A stretch of 32,442 bases of DNA, taken from NCBI GenBank assembly GCA_012838445.1, contig DUPF01000272.1, positions 1 to 32,442 on the forward strand, read 5' to 3'. Shown piece by piece: positions 15,702-28,473 of the stretch; positions within the stretch are counted from its first letter, which is position 1; each line of letters opens with the position of its first letter. This DNA is from Intrasporangiaceae bacterium (GTDB lineage: Bacteria; Actinomycetota; Actinomycetes; Actinomycetales; Dermatophilaceae). The translations under genes and the position numbers were made by a program. The notes under the pieces were generated by a model that was given only the letters and a program-made list of their open reading frames with translations, made no database searches and had not been told where the DNA came from.

Positions 15702-17561
15702 ATGTGTGGAATCGTCGGGTACGTCGGCCGGAACGCTGATGACAGAGCCCTCGAAGTCGTCATGGAGGGGCTGGCCCGACTCGAGTACCGCGGCTACGAC
15801 TCCGCCGGGGTCGCGCTCGTCACCGACGCGGGGATCCTCAGCGACAAACGGGCCGGGAAGCTCGAGAACCTCCGCAAGGCGCTGGCACGCCAACCGCTGG
15901 CCCCGTCCCGCACCGCGATCGGGCACACCCGCTGGGCCACCCACGGCGGCCCGACCGACGAGAACGCCCACCCGCACCACGGCGGAGAGGGGGACCGGCT
16001 CGCGCTGATCCACAACGGGATCATCGAGAACTTCCACGCCCTGAAGAACGAACTGCTCGCCGACGGCGTCGAGTTCACCTCCGAGACCGACACCGAGGTC
16101 GCCGCCAAACTCGTCGGCCGCGAGTACGACCGGACCGGCGACCTCACCGCGGCGATGCGGGCGGTCGTCAACCGGCTCGAGGGGGCCTTCACCCTCCTCG
16201 CCGTGCACGCCGACAGCCCGGGGGTCGTCGTCGGCGCCCGCCGCAACAGTCCGCTCGTCGTCGGCGTCGGGGACGGGGAGTTCTTCCTCGGCAGTGACGT
16301 CGCGGCCTTCATCGGATACACCCGCAACGCGGTCGAGCTCGGCCAGGACCAGATCGTGACGATCACCCCGGATGGGTATGCGGTCACCGACTTCGCCGGG
16401 AACCCCGCGGCAGGTCGGGGCTACGAGGTGACGTGGGACGCCTCCGCGGCGGAGAAGGGCGGATTCGCGACCTTCATGGAGAAGGAGATCCACGACCAGC
16501 CGCAGGCGGTCGCGGACACCCTCCTCGGCCGGTTCGACGAGGACGGGTGCCTCGTCCTGGACGAGGTGCGCATCAGCGAGGAGGACCTGCGCCGGATCAC
16601 CCGGATCACGATCGTCGCCTGCGGGACCGCCGCATACGCCGGCATGGTCGCCAAATATGCGATCGAGCACTGGACCCGGATCCCGGTCGAGGTCGCGCTC
16701 GCCCACGAGTTCCGCTACTGCGACCCGATCGTCGACGAAACCACCCTCGTGGTCTCGATCAGCCAGTCCGGGGAGACGATGGACACGCTCATGGCGGTCA
16801 AGCACGCCAACGAACTCGGGGCGCTCACCCTGTCGATCTGCAACACGCACGGGTCGACGATCCCGCGCGAATCGGATGCGGTGCTCTACACCCACGCCGG
16901 TCCCGAGATCGCCGTCGCGTCGACCAAGGCGTTCCTCGCCCAGATCACCGCGTCCTACATCCTCGGGCTCTACCTGGCGCAACTGCGTGGGGAGACGTAT
17001 GCGGACGACGCCAGGGAGGTCATGGCCGAGTTGCGCCAGATCCCGGCCAAGATCGAGGACCTGCTCGGCCGGATGGACCGGGTCAAGGAGATCGCGTACT
17101 TCATGGCGGACAGCCGGGCGGTGCTGTTCCTCGGTCGGCACGTCGGGTTCCCGGTGGCGCTCGAGGGGGCGCTCAAACTCAAGGAGCTCGCCTACATCCA
17201 CGCCGAGGGCTTCGCTGCCGGGGAGCTCAAGCACGGCCCGATCGCGCTCATCGAGCCGGGGCAGCCGGTGTTCATCGTCGTGCCCGCCCCGGACACTCCG
17301 CACGAGCTGCACAAGAAGGTCGTCTCCAACATCCAGGAGATCCGGGCCCGCGGCGCCCGCACCATCGTCATCGCCGAGGACGGCGACGAGGACGTCGTGC
17401 CGTTCGCGAACGAGGTGATCCGGGTCCCGCAGACCGCGCCGCTCCTCGCGCCGCTGCTCGCGGTCGTGCCCCTGCAGGTGTTCGCACTGCACCTGTCGAC
17501 GGCCAAGGACCTCGACGTCGACCAGCCGCGCAACCTCGCCAAGTCCGTCACGGTCGAGTGA
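15702..17561 (+). CDS. glmS: Glutamine-fructose-6-phosphate aminotransferase (isomerizing)
   Basis: GlmS makes glucosamine-6-phosphate from fructose-6-phosphate and glutamine, the entry step to UDP-GlcNAc for peptidoglycan and, in actinobacteria, mycothiol. The N-terminal glutaminase starts MCGIVGY with Cys2 as the N-terminal nucleophile after Met removal, which fixes the start at 15702. [19 protein letters not shown] and the glutaminase loop follow up to about residue 220. Two SIS isomerase domains fill the rest, with ISQSGET, STKAF and [15 protein letters not shown] as marks. It ends in LAKSVTVE, the conserved C-terminal tail that closes the active site. At 619 residues it is full length. 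No glmS ribozyme fits the 33-base upstream gap. acpS follows after 40 bases. Confidence 0.98.
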   Translation: MCGIVGYVGRNADDRALEVVMEGLARLEYRGYDSAGVALVTDAGILSDKRAGKLENLRKALARQPLAPSRTAIGHTRWATHGGPTDENAHPHHGGEGDRLALIHNGIIENFHALKNELLADGVEFTSETDTEVAAKLVGREYDRTGDLTAAMRAVVNRLEGAFTLLAVHADSPGVVVGARRNSPLVVGVGDGEFFLGSDVAAFIGYTRNAVELGQDQIVTITPDGYAVTDFAGNPAAGRGYEVTWDASAAEKGGFATFMEKEIHDQPQAVADTLLGRFDEDGCLVLDEVRISEEDLRRITRITIVACGTAAYAGMVAKYAIEHWTRIPVEVALAHEFRYCDPIVDETTLVVSISQSGETMDTLMAVKHANELGALTLSICNTHGSTIPRESDAVLYTHAGPEIAVASTKAFLAQITASYILGLYLAQLRGETYADDAREVMAELRQIPAKIEDLLGRMDRVKEIAYFMADSRAVLFLGRHVGFPVALEGALKLKELAYIHAEGFAAGELKHGPIALIEPGQPVFIVVPAPDTPHELHKKVVSNIQEIRARGARTIVIAEDGDEDVVPFANEVIRVPQTAPLLAPLLAVVPLQVFALHLSTAKDLDVDQPRNLAKSVTVE

Positions 17562-17601
17562 GCCGGACCGATGCCGTGCTGACGCCTGCGAGGAGGTCGA
17601 G

Positions 17602-17967
17602 GTGATCGTCGGGATCGGGATCGACGTCGTCGACATCGAGCGCTTCGGGGCGACCCTGGAGCGCACTCCCCGCCTCGCCGAGCGGTTGTTCACCGAGGCC
17701 GAGCGGGCGCTGCCGCTGAACTCGCGGGCGGCCCGGTTCGCGGCCAAGGAGGCCTTCGCCAAGGCCCTCGGCGCCCCGGTCGGGCTCGTGTGGACCGATG
17801 TCACGGTGCGCCGGGTCGACGGGCGTGCCCCCGAGTTCGACTACGTAGGAACCGTCGCCGAACGCGCTGCGGCACTAGGGATCTCGAAGGTGCACGTGTC
17901 GCTGTCCCATGACGCCGGGATCGCCTCGGCGATGGTCGTCTGCGAACGGTTGGAGGGCACATCATGA
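17602..17967 (+). CDS. acpS: Holo-[acyl-carrier-protein] synthase
   Basis: AcpS transfers 4'-phosphopantetheine from CoA to a serine of apo-ACP, activating fatty-acid synthase carrier proteins. The 121-residue protein shows the two family motifs: [12 protein letters not shown] at the N-terminus (Asp8 binds magnesium) and [12 protein letters not shown] with Glu50. The later HVSLSHD segment is also conserved. AGGAGG at 17591-17596 sets the GTG start at 17602. Its last bases overlap the next gene (ATGA). acpS followed by the NAD(P)HX repair gene is a common bacterial pairing; here it is placed behind glmS. With coaA just upstream on the other strand, CoA synthesis and its use are neighbours. Confidence 0.96.
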   Translation: MIVGIGIDVVDIERFGATLERTPRLAERLFTEAERALPLNSRAARFAAKEAFAKALGAPVGLVWTDVTVRRVDGRAPEFDYVGTVAERAAALGISKVHVSLSHDAGIASAMVVCERLEGTS

Positions 17968-19427
17968 TCGAAGCGTGGGCGACCCCGCAGGTGTACGCCG
18001 CCGAGGAGGCCCTCATGGCCACCCTCGCCGAGGGCGAACTCATGGCCCGGGCGGTCGACGGGCTCGCCGCGGTCACGGCGGTCCGGATCGAGGACCGGGC
18101 CGCCGAGCGTGTCGTCGGTCTGATCGGCACCGGCAACAACGGCGCCGATGCGCTGTATGCGTTGGCTCGCCTCAGCGCCGGCGGCGTCGCCACGGCGGCG
18201 GTGACGACGGATCGGGTCCATGACGGTGCGCTGCAGGCCGCCCGCTCCGCCGGGGTCGTCCTCATCGATGCGGCGAGTCCGGGGAACACGGCGGCGGAGG
18301 CGATCGGGGAGGCGGACATCGTCCTCGACGGCGTGCTCGGCATCGGCGGACGACCCGAGGTTCCCGAATTCGCCCGGGACTGGGTCGAGACGATCCCGGC
18401 CGATGCATACATCATCGCCGTCGACCTGCCGACCGGGGCCGACCCGAACGGTCGGGGCGGGGATCCGGGCGGGGTGTTCGCCGACGAGACGGTGACCTTC
18501 TCGGTGCTCAAGCCGGTGCACCTGCTGCCCGGGACCGAGACCCGGTGCGGCCGGGTCACGGTCGTCGACATCGGGCTCACCCTCGACGGCGACCCGGCCG
18601 TGGTGCGGCTCGAGCGTGACGATGTCGCGGACCGGTGGCCGGTGCCGGGACCGACCGACCACAAGTACACGCGGGGGGTCCTCGGGGTCATCGCCGGATC
18701 GGACGACTTCCCGGGTGCGGGGGTGCTGACGACGATGGCGGCGGTATGCGCCGGGGTCGGGATGGTCCGGTACGTCGGGCCGCGCCGCCCCAGCGACCAT
18801 GTCCTGACCGCGGTCCCGGAAGCGGTCCACGGCGTCGGTCCCGTGCAGGCGTGGGTGATCGGCTCCGGGCTCGCCGAGGACCTGTCCCGTCTCGATCCCG
18901 ACCAGCGTGCCGCGATCGAGACGGCGCTGGACTCCGACGTCCCGGTCCTCATCGATGCCGGCGGACTGGACCTGCTCAAGGAACTCGGGCTCGGGGTGCG
19001 GCGCGACCGACCCACGCTGCTCACCCCGCACGCGGGGGAGTGCGCCCGACTCCTCGACGTCCCGCGCGCGGCGGTCGAGGCCGACCCGATCGGGCACGCT
19101 GAGCGACTCGCCGAGCAGAGTGGGGCCACTGTCCTGATCAAGGGGGCGGTGACCGTCGTCGTCCCGGGTTCGTCCGCGGCCGAGGGTGCCCCGCTGCTGG
19201 CCCAGGCCGACGGGCCGCCGTGGCTCGCCACGGCCGGCACCGGTGACGTCCTCGCCGGCCTCGCCGGGGCACTTCTCGCCGGCGGACTGCCTCCCGCGAT
19301 CGCCGGTGCCCTGGCCGCCCTCGTCCACGGTGTCGCCGCCGACGACGCCAACCCGGGAGGCCCGGTCCGTGCCCGGGACGTCGCCGAGCAGATCCCCAGG
19401 ACCGTGGCCCGCCTGCTCCGGCGATGA
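17964..19427 (+). CDS. nnr: Bifunctional NAD(P)H-hydrate epimerase / ADP-dependent (S)-NAD(P)H-hydrate dehydratase
   Basis: Repairs damaged nicotinamide cofactors. The N-terminal YjeF domain (about 1-215) interconverts R and S forms of NAD(P)HX; the C-terminal ribokinase-like domain (about 225-487) dehydrates the S form. The epimerase phosphate loop is [12 protein letters not shown] (residues 55-66), slightly different from the usual GNNGGDG, and AVDLPTGAD supplies the conserved Asp. The dehydratase has [25 protein letters not shown] and the catalytic AGTGDVLAG (Asp428). At 487 residues both domains are complete. The ATG at 17964 overlaps the acpS stop, and its own stop overlaps the next start in the same ATGA manner, so three genes are translationally coupled. 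Confidence 0.94.
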   Translation: MIEAWATPQVYAAEEALMATLAEGELMARAVDGLAAVTAVRIEDRAAERVVGLIGTGNNGADALYALARLSAGGVATAAVTTDRVHDGALQAARSAGVVLIDAASPGNTAAEAIGEADIVLDGVLGIGGRPEVPEFARDWVETIPADAYIIAVDLPTGADPNGRGGDPGGVFADETVTFSVLKPVHLLPGTETRCGRVTVVDIGLTLDGDPAVVRLERDDVADRWPVPGPTDHKYTRGVLGVIAGSDDFPGAGVLTTMAAVCAGVGMVRYVGPRRPSDHVLTAVPEAVHGVGPVQAWVIGSGLAEDLSRLDPDQRAAIETALDSDVPVLIDAGGLDLLKELGLGVRRDRPTLLTPHAGECARLLDVPRAAVEADPIGHAERLAEQSGATVLIKGAVTVVVPGSSAAEGAPLLAQADGPPWLATAGTGDVLAGLAGALLAGGLPPAIAGALAALVHGVAADDANPGGPVRARDVAEQIPRTVARLLRR

Positions 19428-20005
19428 CCCCGGAACCGGAGTCACAGCCGGAGTCGCAGCCGGAGCCGCGTCGCCGACCCGACCCGCCGCGGTACGAGTC
19501 GCCGGTCGACAAGGCGATCCGGGAGGCGATGGAGCGCGGCGAGTTCGACGACCTGCCCGGCGCCGGGAAACCCTTGACGAATCTCGGCGACCCGAACGAC
19601 GCGCTGTGGTGGGTCCGCGGCCTCGTCGAACGGGAACAACTCGACTTCTCCGGCGCCCTGCCCCCGGCGGTCGCGCTGCGCAAGGAGGCCGCCACCTTCC
19701 CCCACTCCCTGCTCGACCTGCGCTCCGAGACCTCGGTGCGGGAGGTCCTCGAGGACTACAACCGCCGGGTCAGACGGGACCGACTCCGTCCACCGGAGCC
19801 GGGGATGCCGCAACTGCTCGCCCCGACCGTCGACGTCGACGACCTCGTCGCGCAGTGGCAGGCGCTGCGCGCGGAACACGACCGGGCGGCGCAGGACCGG
19901 GCGGCGCAGGAGCGGGCCGGGGCCGATGCGGAGGCGAGGGGACGGGAGAGCCGCTCCACGCATACTCCCTCCCGCTGGTGGCACCGCCTCCGCCGCCGCA
20001 CCTGA
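19424..20005 (+). CDS. DUF1992 (DnaJ-C28-like) domain protein
   Basis: A 193-residue soluble protein. After a disordered head of SQPE repeats, the DUF1992 core (about residues 27-125) contains the family hallmark DKAIREAMERGEFDDLPGAG, and then LLDLRSETSVREVLEDYNRRV. This domain is shared with eukaryotic DNAJC28 but lacks a J domain; its function is unknown. A charged tail with Asp-Arg-Ala-Ala-Gln repeats (ERAGADAEARGR) follows. Start 19424 overlaps the nnr stop (ATGA). A strong hairpin 11 bases after the stop closes the glmS-acpS-nnr-DUF1992 unit. The nnr neighbour more often seen, alanine racemase, is absent here. Confidence 0.88.
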   Translation: MTPEPESQPESQPEPRRRPDPPRYESPVDKAIREAMERGEFDDLPGAGKPLTNLGDPNDALWWVRGLVEREQLDFSGALPPAVALRKEAATFPHSLLDLRSETSVREVLEDYNRRVRRDRLRPPEPGMPQLLAPTVDVDDLVAQWQALRAEHDRAAQDRAAQERAGADAEARGRESRSTHTPSRWWHRLRRRT

Positions 20006-22264
<2,259 letters not shown>

Positions 22265-22270
22265 GGCCCG

Positions 22271-22307
22271 CTCGGCTCGGGAGGGTTCGGGTGCGGACCG
22301 AGCCGAG
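22271..22307 (+). terminator. Terminator hairpin after fadH
   Basis: CTCGGCTCGG (22271-22280) pairs perfectly with CCGAGCCGAG (22298-22307) across a 17-base loop. It starts 6 bases after the fadH TAG. A GCATAC motif copy begins 5 bases after it. Confidence 0.65.
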
Positions 22308-22400
22308 TTACGCATACCCGATCGGGGACCGGATCGTGAAGGGATCGCCCTCGGCGGGCCGCTCCCGTCCCGGACGGTGCAGCGTGGCAGAGTGAGCCGT

Positions 22401-24068
22401 ATGGCGACGACGCTCACCTTCCTCGGCGGGGCCGGGACGGTCACCGGCTCGAAGTACCTCCTGACCATCGACGAGCGACGGATCCTCGTCGACGCGGGCA
22501 TGTTCCAGGGCCCGAAGGACCTGCGTCGGCTCAACTGGGCGGACTTCCCGGTGCCGCCGGACACGATCACCGACGTGCTGCTCACGCATGCGCACATGGA
22601 TCACGTCGGGTATCTGCCGGTCCTGATCAAACACGGATTCGCCGGACCGGTCTGGTGCACCGCCTACACCCGCGATCTGGCCTACATCGTGCTGCGGGAC
22701 GCCGGGTTCCTCCAGGAGCGGGACGCCGAGGACGCCCGGCTCGGGGGCTGGTCCAAGCACGCGCAACCGAAGGCGCTCTACGACTCCCAGGACGTCGAGC
22801 GGACCCTGCCGCTGCTCACTCCCGTCGACTGGGACCGGGACCTCGACCTCGGTGACGGGATCCTCGCCCGCTGGACCCGCTCCGGACACATCCTCGGCAG
22901 CGGCTCGATCCGCGTGCAGACCCCGGACGGGTCGGTGCTGTTCTCCGGTGACCTCGGACGGGACACCCACCCGGTGCTGCGCGCCAGGGAGACCCCGGAG
23001 GGTGCCGACATCGTCCTCGTCGAGTCGACCTACGGCGACCGCGAGCACCCCGAGCCGGTCAATCTCCCGCACGAGGCGCTCGCTGACGTCGTGCGCCGCA
23101 CCATCGACCGCGGTGGTTCGGTCCTCATCCCGGCCTTCGCGGTGGACCGGACCGAGATCGTGCTCAAGGAGCTGTCCGAGATGCGCCGTGACGGACGGAT
23201 CCCGCGCACCCCCGTCTATGTCAACTCACCGATGGCTGCGGCTGCGCTGGACGTCTACAAGAGCGCCGCGAGCGAGTTGCGCCACGACCTGGACCTCGCC
23301 GACATCATGGCCGACCTGCGTGAGGTCCGCACCGCCGACGAGTCCCGCGAACTCACCTCCGGGGGACACGGGCCGAGCATCATCATCAGTTCTTCCGGGA
23401 TGGCGACCGGCGGGCGGGTGCTGCACCACCTCGTACGGATGCTCCCCGACCCGCGCAACTCCGTCGTCCTGACCGGCTATCAGGCGGTCGGCACCCGGGG
23501 CCGTTCACTCCTCGACGGTGCAACCCGGTTGAAGATGCGGGGCCGCTATGTCGGAGTGAAGGCCGAGATCGTCCGGGACGAGGAGTTCTCCGTCCACGCG
23601 GACGGCTCCGAGCTGGTCGACTGGGTCCGTGCCCTGACGCCCAGGGCGGGTCTGGTGTTCTGCACGCACGGCGAACCGGAGCCATCGGCTGCCCTCGTCG
23701 CGCGGATCACCCGCGAGACCGGGGTCGATGCGGTCGTGCCGGCCCAGGGCGAGGTCATCGTCGTCGAACCCGCCGAGGTGCTCCTGGCCCGGGACGCCCC
23801 GCACGCCCCGACGGCGGCAGCCGTCGACCCGGCGGCGGTGGGGGTGGCGGCCGACGCGCGCGCTCCGAGGAGTGTGGCAGCCCGGGTGGACACCGCGATC
23901 ACCCTCGACGGGGTCTCCCTCGAGGGTGCCCAGGTGGACACCGACCTCACCCCGCGCCAGGAGGCCGACGGCTCGATCGTCCTCGAGGGCACGATCTCGA
24001 TCCGACTGCCACGCCCCGAGTCCGCTCCTGAGCCCGAGCCGGTCCCCGAACCCGAACCCTCTTCCTGA
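22401..24068 (+). CDS. MBL-fold beta-CASP RNA metallohydrolase
   Basis: A 555-residue nuclease-like protein of the metallo-beta-lactamase/beta-CASP family (YSH1/CPSF-type), which cleave RNA with two zinc ions. Visible motifs: THAHMDH (62-68), the GHILGSGS segment with a metal-binding His, FSGDLG with the bridging Asp, the beta-CASP cap with SSSGMATGGR, and FSVHADGSELVDW with a late metal His. The family core is about 450-460 residues and ends here near VIVVEPAEVLLAR. A further roughly 90 residues follow, Ala-rich and then Pro-Glu-rich, without family resemblance. The ATG at 22401 is chosen; the in-frame GTG at 22392 is possible. The RNA target is unknown. Hairpins at 22271-22307 and 24097-24130 bracket the gene. 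Confidence 0.9.
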   Translation: MATTLTFLGGAGTVTGSKYLLTIDERRILVDAGMFQGPKDLRRLNWADFPVPPDTITDVLLTHAHMDHVGYLPVLIKHGFAGPVWCTAYTRDLAYIVLRDAGFLQERDAEDARLGGWSKHAQPKALYDSQDVERTLPLLTPVDWDRDLDLGDGILARWTRSGHILGSGSIRVQTPDGSVLFSGDLGRDTHPVLRARETPEGADIVLVESTYGDREHPEPVNLPHEALADVVRRTIDRGGSVLIPAFAVDRTEIVLKELSEMRRDGRIPRTPVYVNSPMAAAALDVYKSAASELRHDLDLADIMADLREVRTADESRELTSGGHGPSIIISSSGMATGGRVLHHLVRMLPDPRNSVVLTGYQAVGTRGRSLLDGATRLKMRGRYVGVKAEIVRDEEFSVHADGSELVDWVRALTPRAGLVFCTHGEPEPSAALVARITRETGVDAVVPAQGEVIVVEPAEVLLARDAPHAPTAAAVDPAAVGVAADARAPRSVAARVDTAITLDGVSLEGAQVDTDLTPRQEADGSIVLEGTISIRLPRPESAPEPEPVPEPEPSS

Positions 24069-24096
24069 CCGCAACTCTCCCGACGTGCCCCGCACG

Positions 24097-24130
24097 GGAG
24101 TTCTGCGGCGATATAGCGCCGCAGAACTCC
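24097..24130. terminator. 14-bp perfect stem, bidirectional terminator candidate
   Basis: Bases 24097-24110 pair without mismatch with 24117-24130 around the loop ATATAG. It starts 28 bases after the beta-CASP gene stop and faces the convergent amidase gene. Confidence 0.8.
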
Positions 24131-24206
24131 GAAGCGCCTCCTCTCGCCAGGAACGCCGCGCCTCGTCACGTGCCCCGCACGGGGATCCTGCGGCGGTATG
24201 CCGATC

Positions 24207-24228
24207 CTGCGGCGATATAGCGCCGCAG
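24207..24228. terminator. Second copy of the ATATAG-loop hairpin
   Basis: CTGCGGCG (24207-24214) pairs with CGCCGCAG (24221-24228) around ATATAG. The half copy at 24188-24195 can pair with the same right arm, so two mutually exclusive stems exist. It lies 47 bases beyond the end of the amidase gene on the minus strand. Confidence 0.65.
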
Positions 24229-24275
24229 AACCCCGGTGCCCCGCACGGGGAGGGAAGAGGGGAAGGCGGGGGAGG

Positions 24276-25712
24276 TCAGGTGGGGATCGGCCAGCGGGGC
24301 ACGAGGTCGGGGCGGGCCGACTCCCACCACGCCATGAACCGCAGCACGCCGACGTCGTCCCAGCGTCGCCCGGCGACCTGGACCCCGATCGGCTTGCCGG
24401 CCCCGGTGAACCCCGCGTTGACGCTGCCCGCGGGCTGCCCGGACATGTTGTACGGCACCGTGAACCCGATGTGCGCCATGCCGAGGTCACCCTCACCCCA
24501 CGGCATCGGCCATTCCGCGGGGAAGGCGACCATCGGGGCGACGGGGGAGAGGACGATGTCGAACTCCTCGGTCACCGCGACGGTCCGCTCCTGGATCGTC
24601 ATGATCGAGGCATAGCAGCCGAGCAGCCGCTCCCCGGAGGCATCTGCCCCGGCGCTCACCCAGCGGCGGATGAACGGCAGCACCCGTTCCTGACGGTCTG
24701 CCGGCAGCGCGTGGAAATCGACGAGGGAACGGACCCGCCAGAACAGGTCGAGATCCTCGAGCAGTCGGTCCGTCAGCCACGGCCCGACCCGCTCCACGCG
24801 CGCCCCCGCGCCCGCCGCGGCGTCCGCGACGACCTCGACCGTTGCCGCGACGTCCGGGTCGACGGGCAGGCCGCACCCCGGGTCGACCTGGACCCCGACC
24901 CGGAGCCCGGCGAGCGCGTCCCCGCCGGACCCCAGACCACCGGTGCCGTCGACGAGGGAGGCGAGGTCGGCATACCAATCCGTCGACGGCGCAGGCAAAC
25001 TCATCCAGTCCCGCGCATCCGGGCGGGCGAGCACCTGGAGGAACAGCGCCAGATCCGCGACGCTGCGGGCCATCGGTCCGGCGACCCGGCCGAGGTAGGG
25101 CCGGTCGAGCGGGACCCGCCCCGCGCTCGGCTTCAGGGTCGGCAGACCGAGCCATGTCCCGGGCAGTCGGATCGAGCCGCCGATGTCCGTGCCGACATGC
25201 AACGGGCCGAACCCGGCCGCGGCGGCGGCCCCGGCGCCCGATGATGAGCCGCCGGTGGTCCAGGCCGGATCCCACGGCGAGCGGGTGATCCCGTGCCGGC
25301 TGGAGACCCCGGATGAGAGCATGCCCCAGTCCGGCATGACCGTCGAGCCGAGGACGACCCCGCCGCTCTCGAGGATCCGAGCGGTCGCCGGAGCATCGGC
25401 ATCGGGGATGCGCGGCTCGGTCCCCGCGCACCCGGCCGGCATGGGGATCCCGGCCCGGGCGACGTTCTCCTTGATGGTGACTGGGATGCCGTCGAGCGGT
25501 CCGAGCGGGGTGCCCGTGGCCCACCGGCCCTCGCTCGCCCGCGCTTGCGCGAGGATCTCCTCGTCGTCGGCGCGCTGCCAGAAGGCGTTGATCGTCGGTT
25601 CCCCCGCGTCGATGACCGTGCGGATGTCCTCGGCCACCTCGACGGGGGAGGCCTGCCGGGAGGTGTATGCGGTCCGCACCTGGGTCGCGGTCCAACCGGC
25701 AAGCTCGGGCAT
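24276..25712 (-). CDS. Amidase signature family enzyme
   Basis: Hydrolyses a C-N amide bond with a Ser-cisSer-Lys triad. The 478-residue protein shows the lysine in GIPVTIKENV (Lys81), the Gly/Ser-rich loop TTGGSSSGAGAA (cis-serine within 156-158), and the nucleophile Ser180 in GTDIGGSIRLPG. The C-terminal GFTVPYNMSGQPAGSV is also typical. The substrate cannot be read from sequence. GatA is unlikely because gatB and gatC are absent and the enzyme is closer to general aliphatic or aryl amidases. GAGAGG upstream supports the ATG at 25712. It is divergent from the ABC importer operon across 235 bases, a region with no other coding sequence that probably holds both promoters. Confidence 0.93.
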   Translation of the reverse strand: MPELAGWTATQVRTAYTSRQASPVEVAEDIRTVIDAGEPTINAFWQRADDEEILAQARASEGRWATGTPLGPLDGIPVTIKENVARAGIPMPAGCAGTEPRIPDADAPATARILESGGVVLGSTVMPDWGMLSSGVSSRHGITRSPWDPAWTTGGSSSGAGAAAAAGFGPLHVGTDIGGSIRLPGTWLGLPTLKPSAGRVPLDRPYLGRVAGPMARSVADLALFLQVLARPDARDWMSLPAPSTDWYADLASLVDGTGGLGSGGDALAGLRVGVQVDPGCGLPVDPDVAATVEVVADAAAGAGARVERVGPWLTDRLLEDLDLFWRVRSLVDFHALPADRQERVLPFIRRWVSAGADASGERLLGCYASIMTIQERTVAVTEEFDIVLSPVAPMVAFPAEWPMPWGEGDLGMAHIGFTVPYNMSGQPAGSVNAGFTGAGKPIGVQVAGRRWDDVGVLRFMAWWESARPDLVPRWPIPT

Positions 25713-25947
25713 CGGGGATCCTCTCTCGGCAGGGGGGCCGGTGTCGCCGAGCGGAGCCGGGGCACCGGGGATGAGGCCACCGTAGAGGAGACCACCCTCG
25801 ATCAGGCCCGCGCAGCCCTCGAGCCCGTGTGCATCAGGTCACAGCCCGGCGAAGAATCGGGCCGACCCTTCCAGAGAGGTGTGTCATTTGGCACGATGAG
25901 GGGCACCAGCTCACCGGGGCTGGTTCATGTTGATGACGGGAGTCCCG

Positions 25948-27507
25948 ATGAGACGTTCGCGTTGGATGTTCGCCGCTGCCACGATGTGTGCGGTGGCCCT
26001 GGCCGGTTGCAATGCCGGCTCGACCGCTAATGGTGGTGACACCCCGTCACCCGGTGGGGACACCGCCACGAACGGCACGGCTGCGCCGTCCGAGCCCGAA
26101 CAGGGCGGGGAGATCACGATCGGCCTGGTCGCCGAACCGGCGAGCCTGGACTTCACGACGACCGACGGGGCCGCGATCCCGCAGGTGCTGCTGACCAACA
26201 TCTACGAGACGCTCGTCAAGGTCGACCAGGACGGCTCGATCGTCCCGTCGTTAGCCAAGGAGTGGACCGTCTCGGAGGACAACAAGACCTACACCTTCAC
26301 CCTCGTCGAGGACGCGAAGTTCACCAACGGTGAGACGTTCACCGCCGAGGACGCGGTGTTCTCGATCAACAAGGTCAAGAACGACTGGGTCACCTCGGTC
26401 AAGGCCGCGATGGACGTCGTCGCCGAGGCCAAGGCCGTCTCGGACACCGAGTTGCAGGTGACGCTGACCCAGCCGAGCAACAGTTGGCTGTACAAGATGA
26501 CGACCCGGATCGGGGCGATGATGACCGAGAGCGGGGTCGGCGACCTGGCCAACACCCCGGTCGGCACCGGACCGTTCGTCTTCGACTCGTGGAACCGCGG
26601 CGACTCGATCGTGCTCAAGGCCAACCCGGACTACTGGGGTGAGAAGCCCGCCTTCGACGAGGTGACGCTGCGCTACTTCAAGGACCCGACGGCGCTGAAC
26701 AACGCGCTGCTCACCGGCTCGATCAACGTCATCAGCACCGTGCAGGCGCCCGAGTCGCTCGGCCAGTTCGAGAACAACGACAAGTTCAAGATCATCGAGG
26801 GGATGACCAACGGCGAGATCGTGCTGTCGATGAACCACCGCAAGGCACCGTTCGACAACCTCCAGGCGCGCCAGGCGGTGCGGCACGCGATCGACCACCA
26901 GGCGCTCATGGACACCTGCTGGGCCGGGAAGGGCACCCTGATCGGCTCGATGGTCCCGCCGACCGACCCCTGGTACGAGGACCGCACCGGCGACTACCCG
27001 TTCGACCTGGACAAGGCCAAGTCCCTCCTTGCCGAGTCCGGCCAGGCCGGCACCGCCGTGGAACTGAAGCTGCCGCAACTGCCGTATGCGACGTCGTGCG
27101 GTCAGGTGGTCAAGTCGATGCTCGAGGACGCCGGGTTCACGGTGAACCTGTCCCAGCACGAGTTCCCCGCCCAGTGGCTCCAGGTCGTCTTCACCGACCA
27201 CGACTACAACATGTCGATGGTCGCCCACGTCGAGCCGCGGGACCTCGCGGCGGTGTTCGCCAACCCGGACTACTACCCCGGCTACGACAACGCCGAGCTG
27301 CGCGACCTGGTCGCCAAGGCCGACAGCGGGACCGCGGAGGACGAGGTGACCAACCTCAAGGCGGCGGCCACGATGATCTCCGAGGACGCGGCGGCCGACT
27401 TCCTGTTCCTCCTGCCGAATCTCATCGTCGCCGACGCCGACATCTCGGGCCTGCCGGAGAACGCCATCACCGAGGCCTTCGACCTGACGAACCTGTCCCG
27501 GTCCTGA
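25948..27507 (+). CDS. ABC transporter substrate-binding lipoprotein (family 5, peptide/nickel type)
   Basis: The external receptor of a dipeptide/oligopeptide/nickel-type importer. The start at 25948 gives a classic lipoprotein signal: MRRS, a hydrophobic run, then the lipobox ALAGC with Cys21 as the lipid-modified residue. A Ser/Thr/Gly/Pro-rich tether (about 22-50) leads to the family 5 binding domain, which begins EITIGLVAEPASLD. Later family segments include FTNGETFTAEDAVFS, TGPFVFDSW and ARQAVRHAIDH. The mature length of about 500 is normal. GGGAG at 25938-25942 supports this start over ATG 25927. Family 5 proteins bind peptides, nickel complexes, sugars or other solutes, so the ligand is open; the divergent amidase and downstream aldehyde dehydrogenase argue for an amide or amine-type nutrient. 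Confidence 0.93.
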   Translation: MRRSRWMFAAATMCAVALAGCNAGSTANGGDTPSPGGDTATNGTAAPSEPEQGGEITIGLVAEPASLDFTTTDGAAIPQVLLTNIYETLVKVDQDGSIVPSLAKEWTVSEDNKTYTFTLVEDAKFTNGETFTAEDAVFSINKVKNDWVTSVKAAMDVVAEAKAVSDTELQVTLTQPSNSWLYKMTTRIGAMMTESGVGDLANTPVGTGPFVFDSWNRGDSIVLKANPDYWGEKPAFDEVTLRYFKDPTALNNALLTGSINVISTVQAPESLGQFENNDKFKIIEGMTNGEIVLSMNHRKAPFDNLQARQAVRHAIDHQALMDTCWAGKGTLIGSMVPPTDPWYEDRTGDYPFDLDKAKSLLAESGQAGTAVELKLPQLPYATSCGQVVKSMLEDAGFTVNLSQHEFPAQWLQVVFTDHDYNMSMVAHVEPRDLAAVFANPDYYPGYDNAELRDLVAKADSGTAEDEVTNLKAAATMISEDAAADFLFLLPNLIVADADISGLPENAITEAFDLTNLSRS

Positions 27508-27519
27508 CCGGCTCCTGAC

Positions 27520-28472
<953 letters not shown>

Positions 28473-28473
<1 letters not shown>

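Larger units (their letters stand above)
24084..24246. repeat. Cluster of repeated palindromes between convergent genes
   Basis: Two element types alternate. CGTGCCCCGCACG occurs at 24084-24096 and 24169-24181, with a third copy, GTGCCCCGCAC, at 24236-24246. A second element, CTGCGGCGATATAGCGCCGCAG, occurs within 24097-24130 and again at 24207-24228. A further half copy (CTGCGGCGGTATGCC) starts at 24188. The elements are nearly identical, so they arose by local duplication or are copies of a dispersed repeat. Confidence 0.85.

Noticed and set aside
14712..17804. Very long minus-strand open frame (about 1030 codons) running from coaA through glmS and acpS
   Set aside because: Only the coaA portion has family motifs. 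The rest is antisense to glmS and acpS, a usual artefact of high GC at third positions.
24276..25712. GatA subunit of aspartyl/glutamyl-tRNA amidotransferase
   Set aside because: gatB and gatC are not nearby and the neighbourhood is catabolic, so the broader amidase call is safer.
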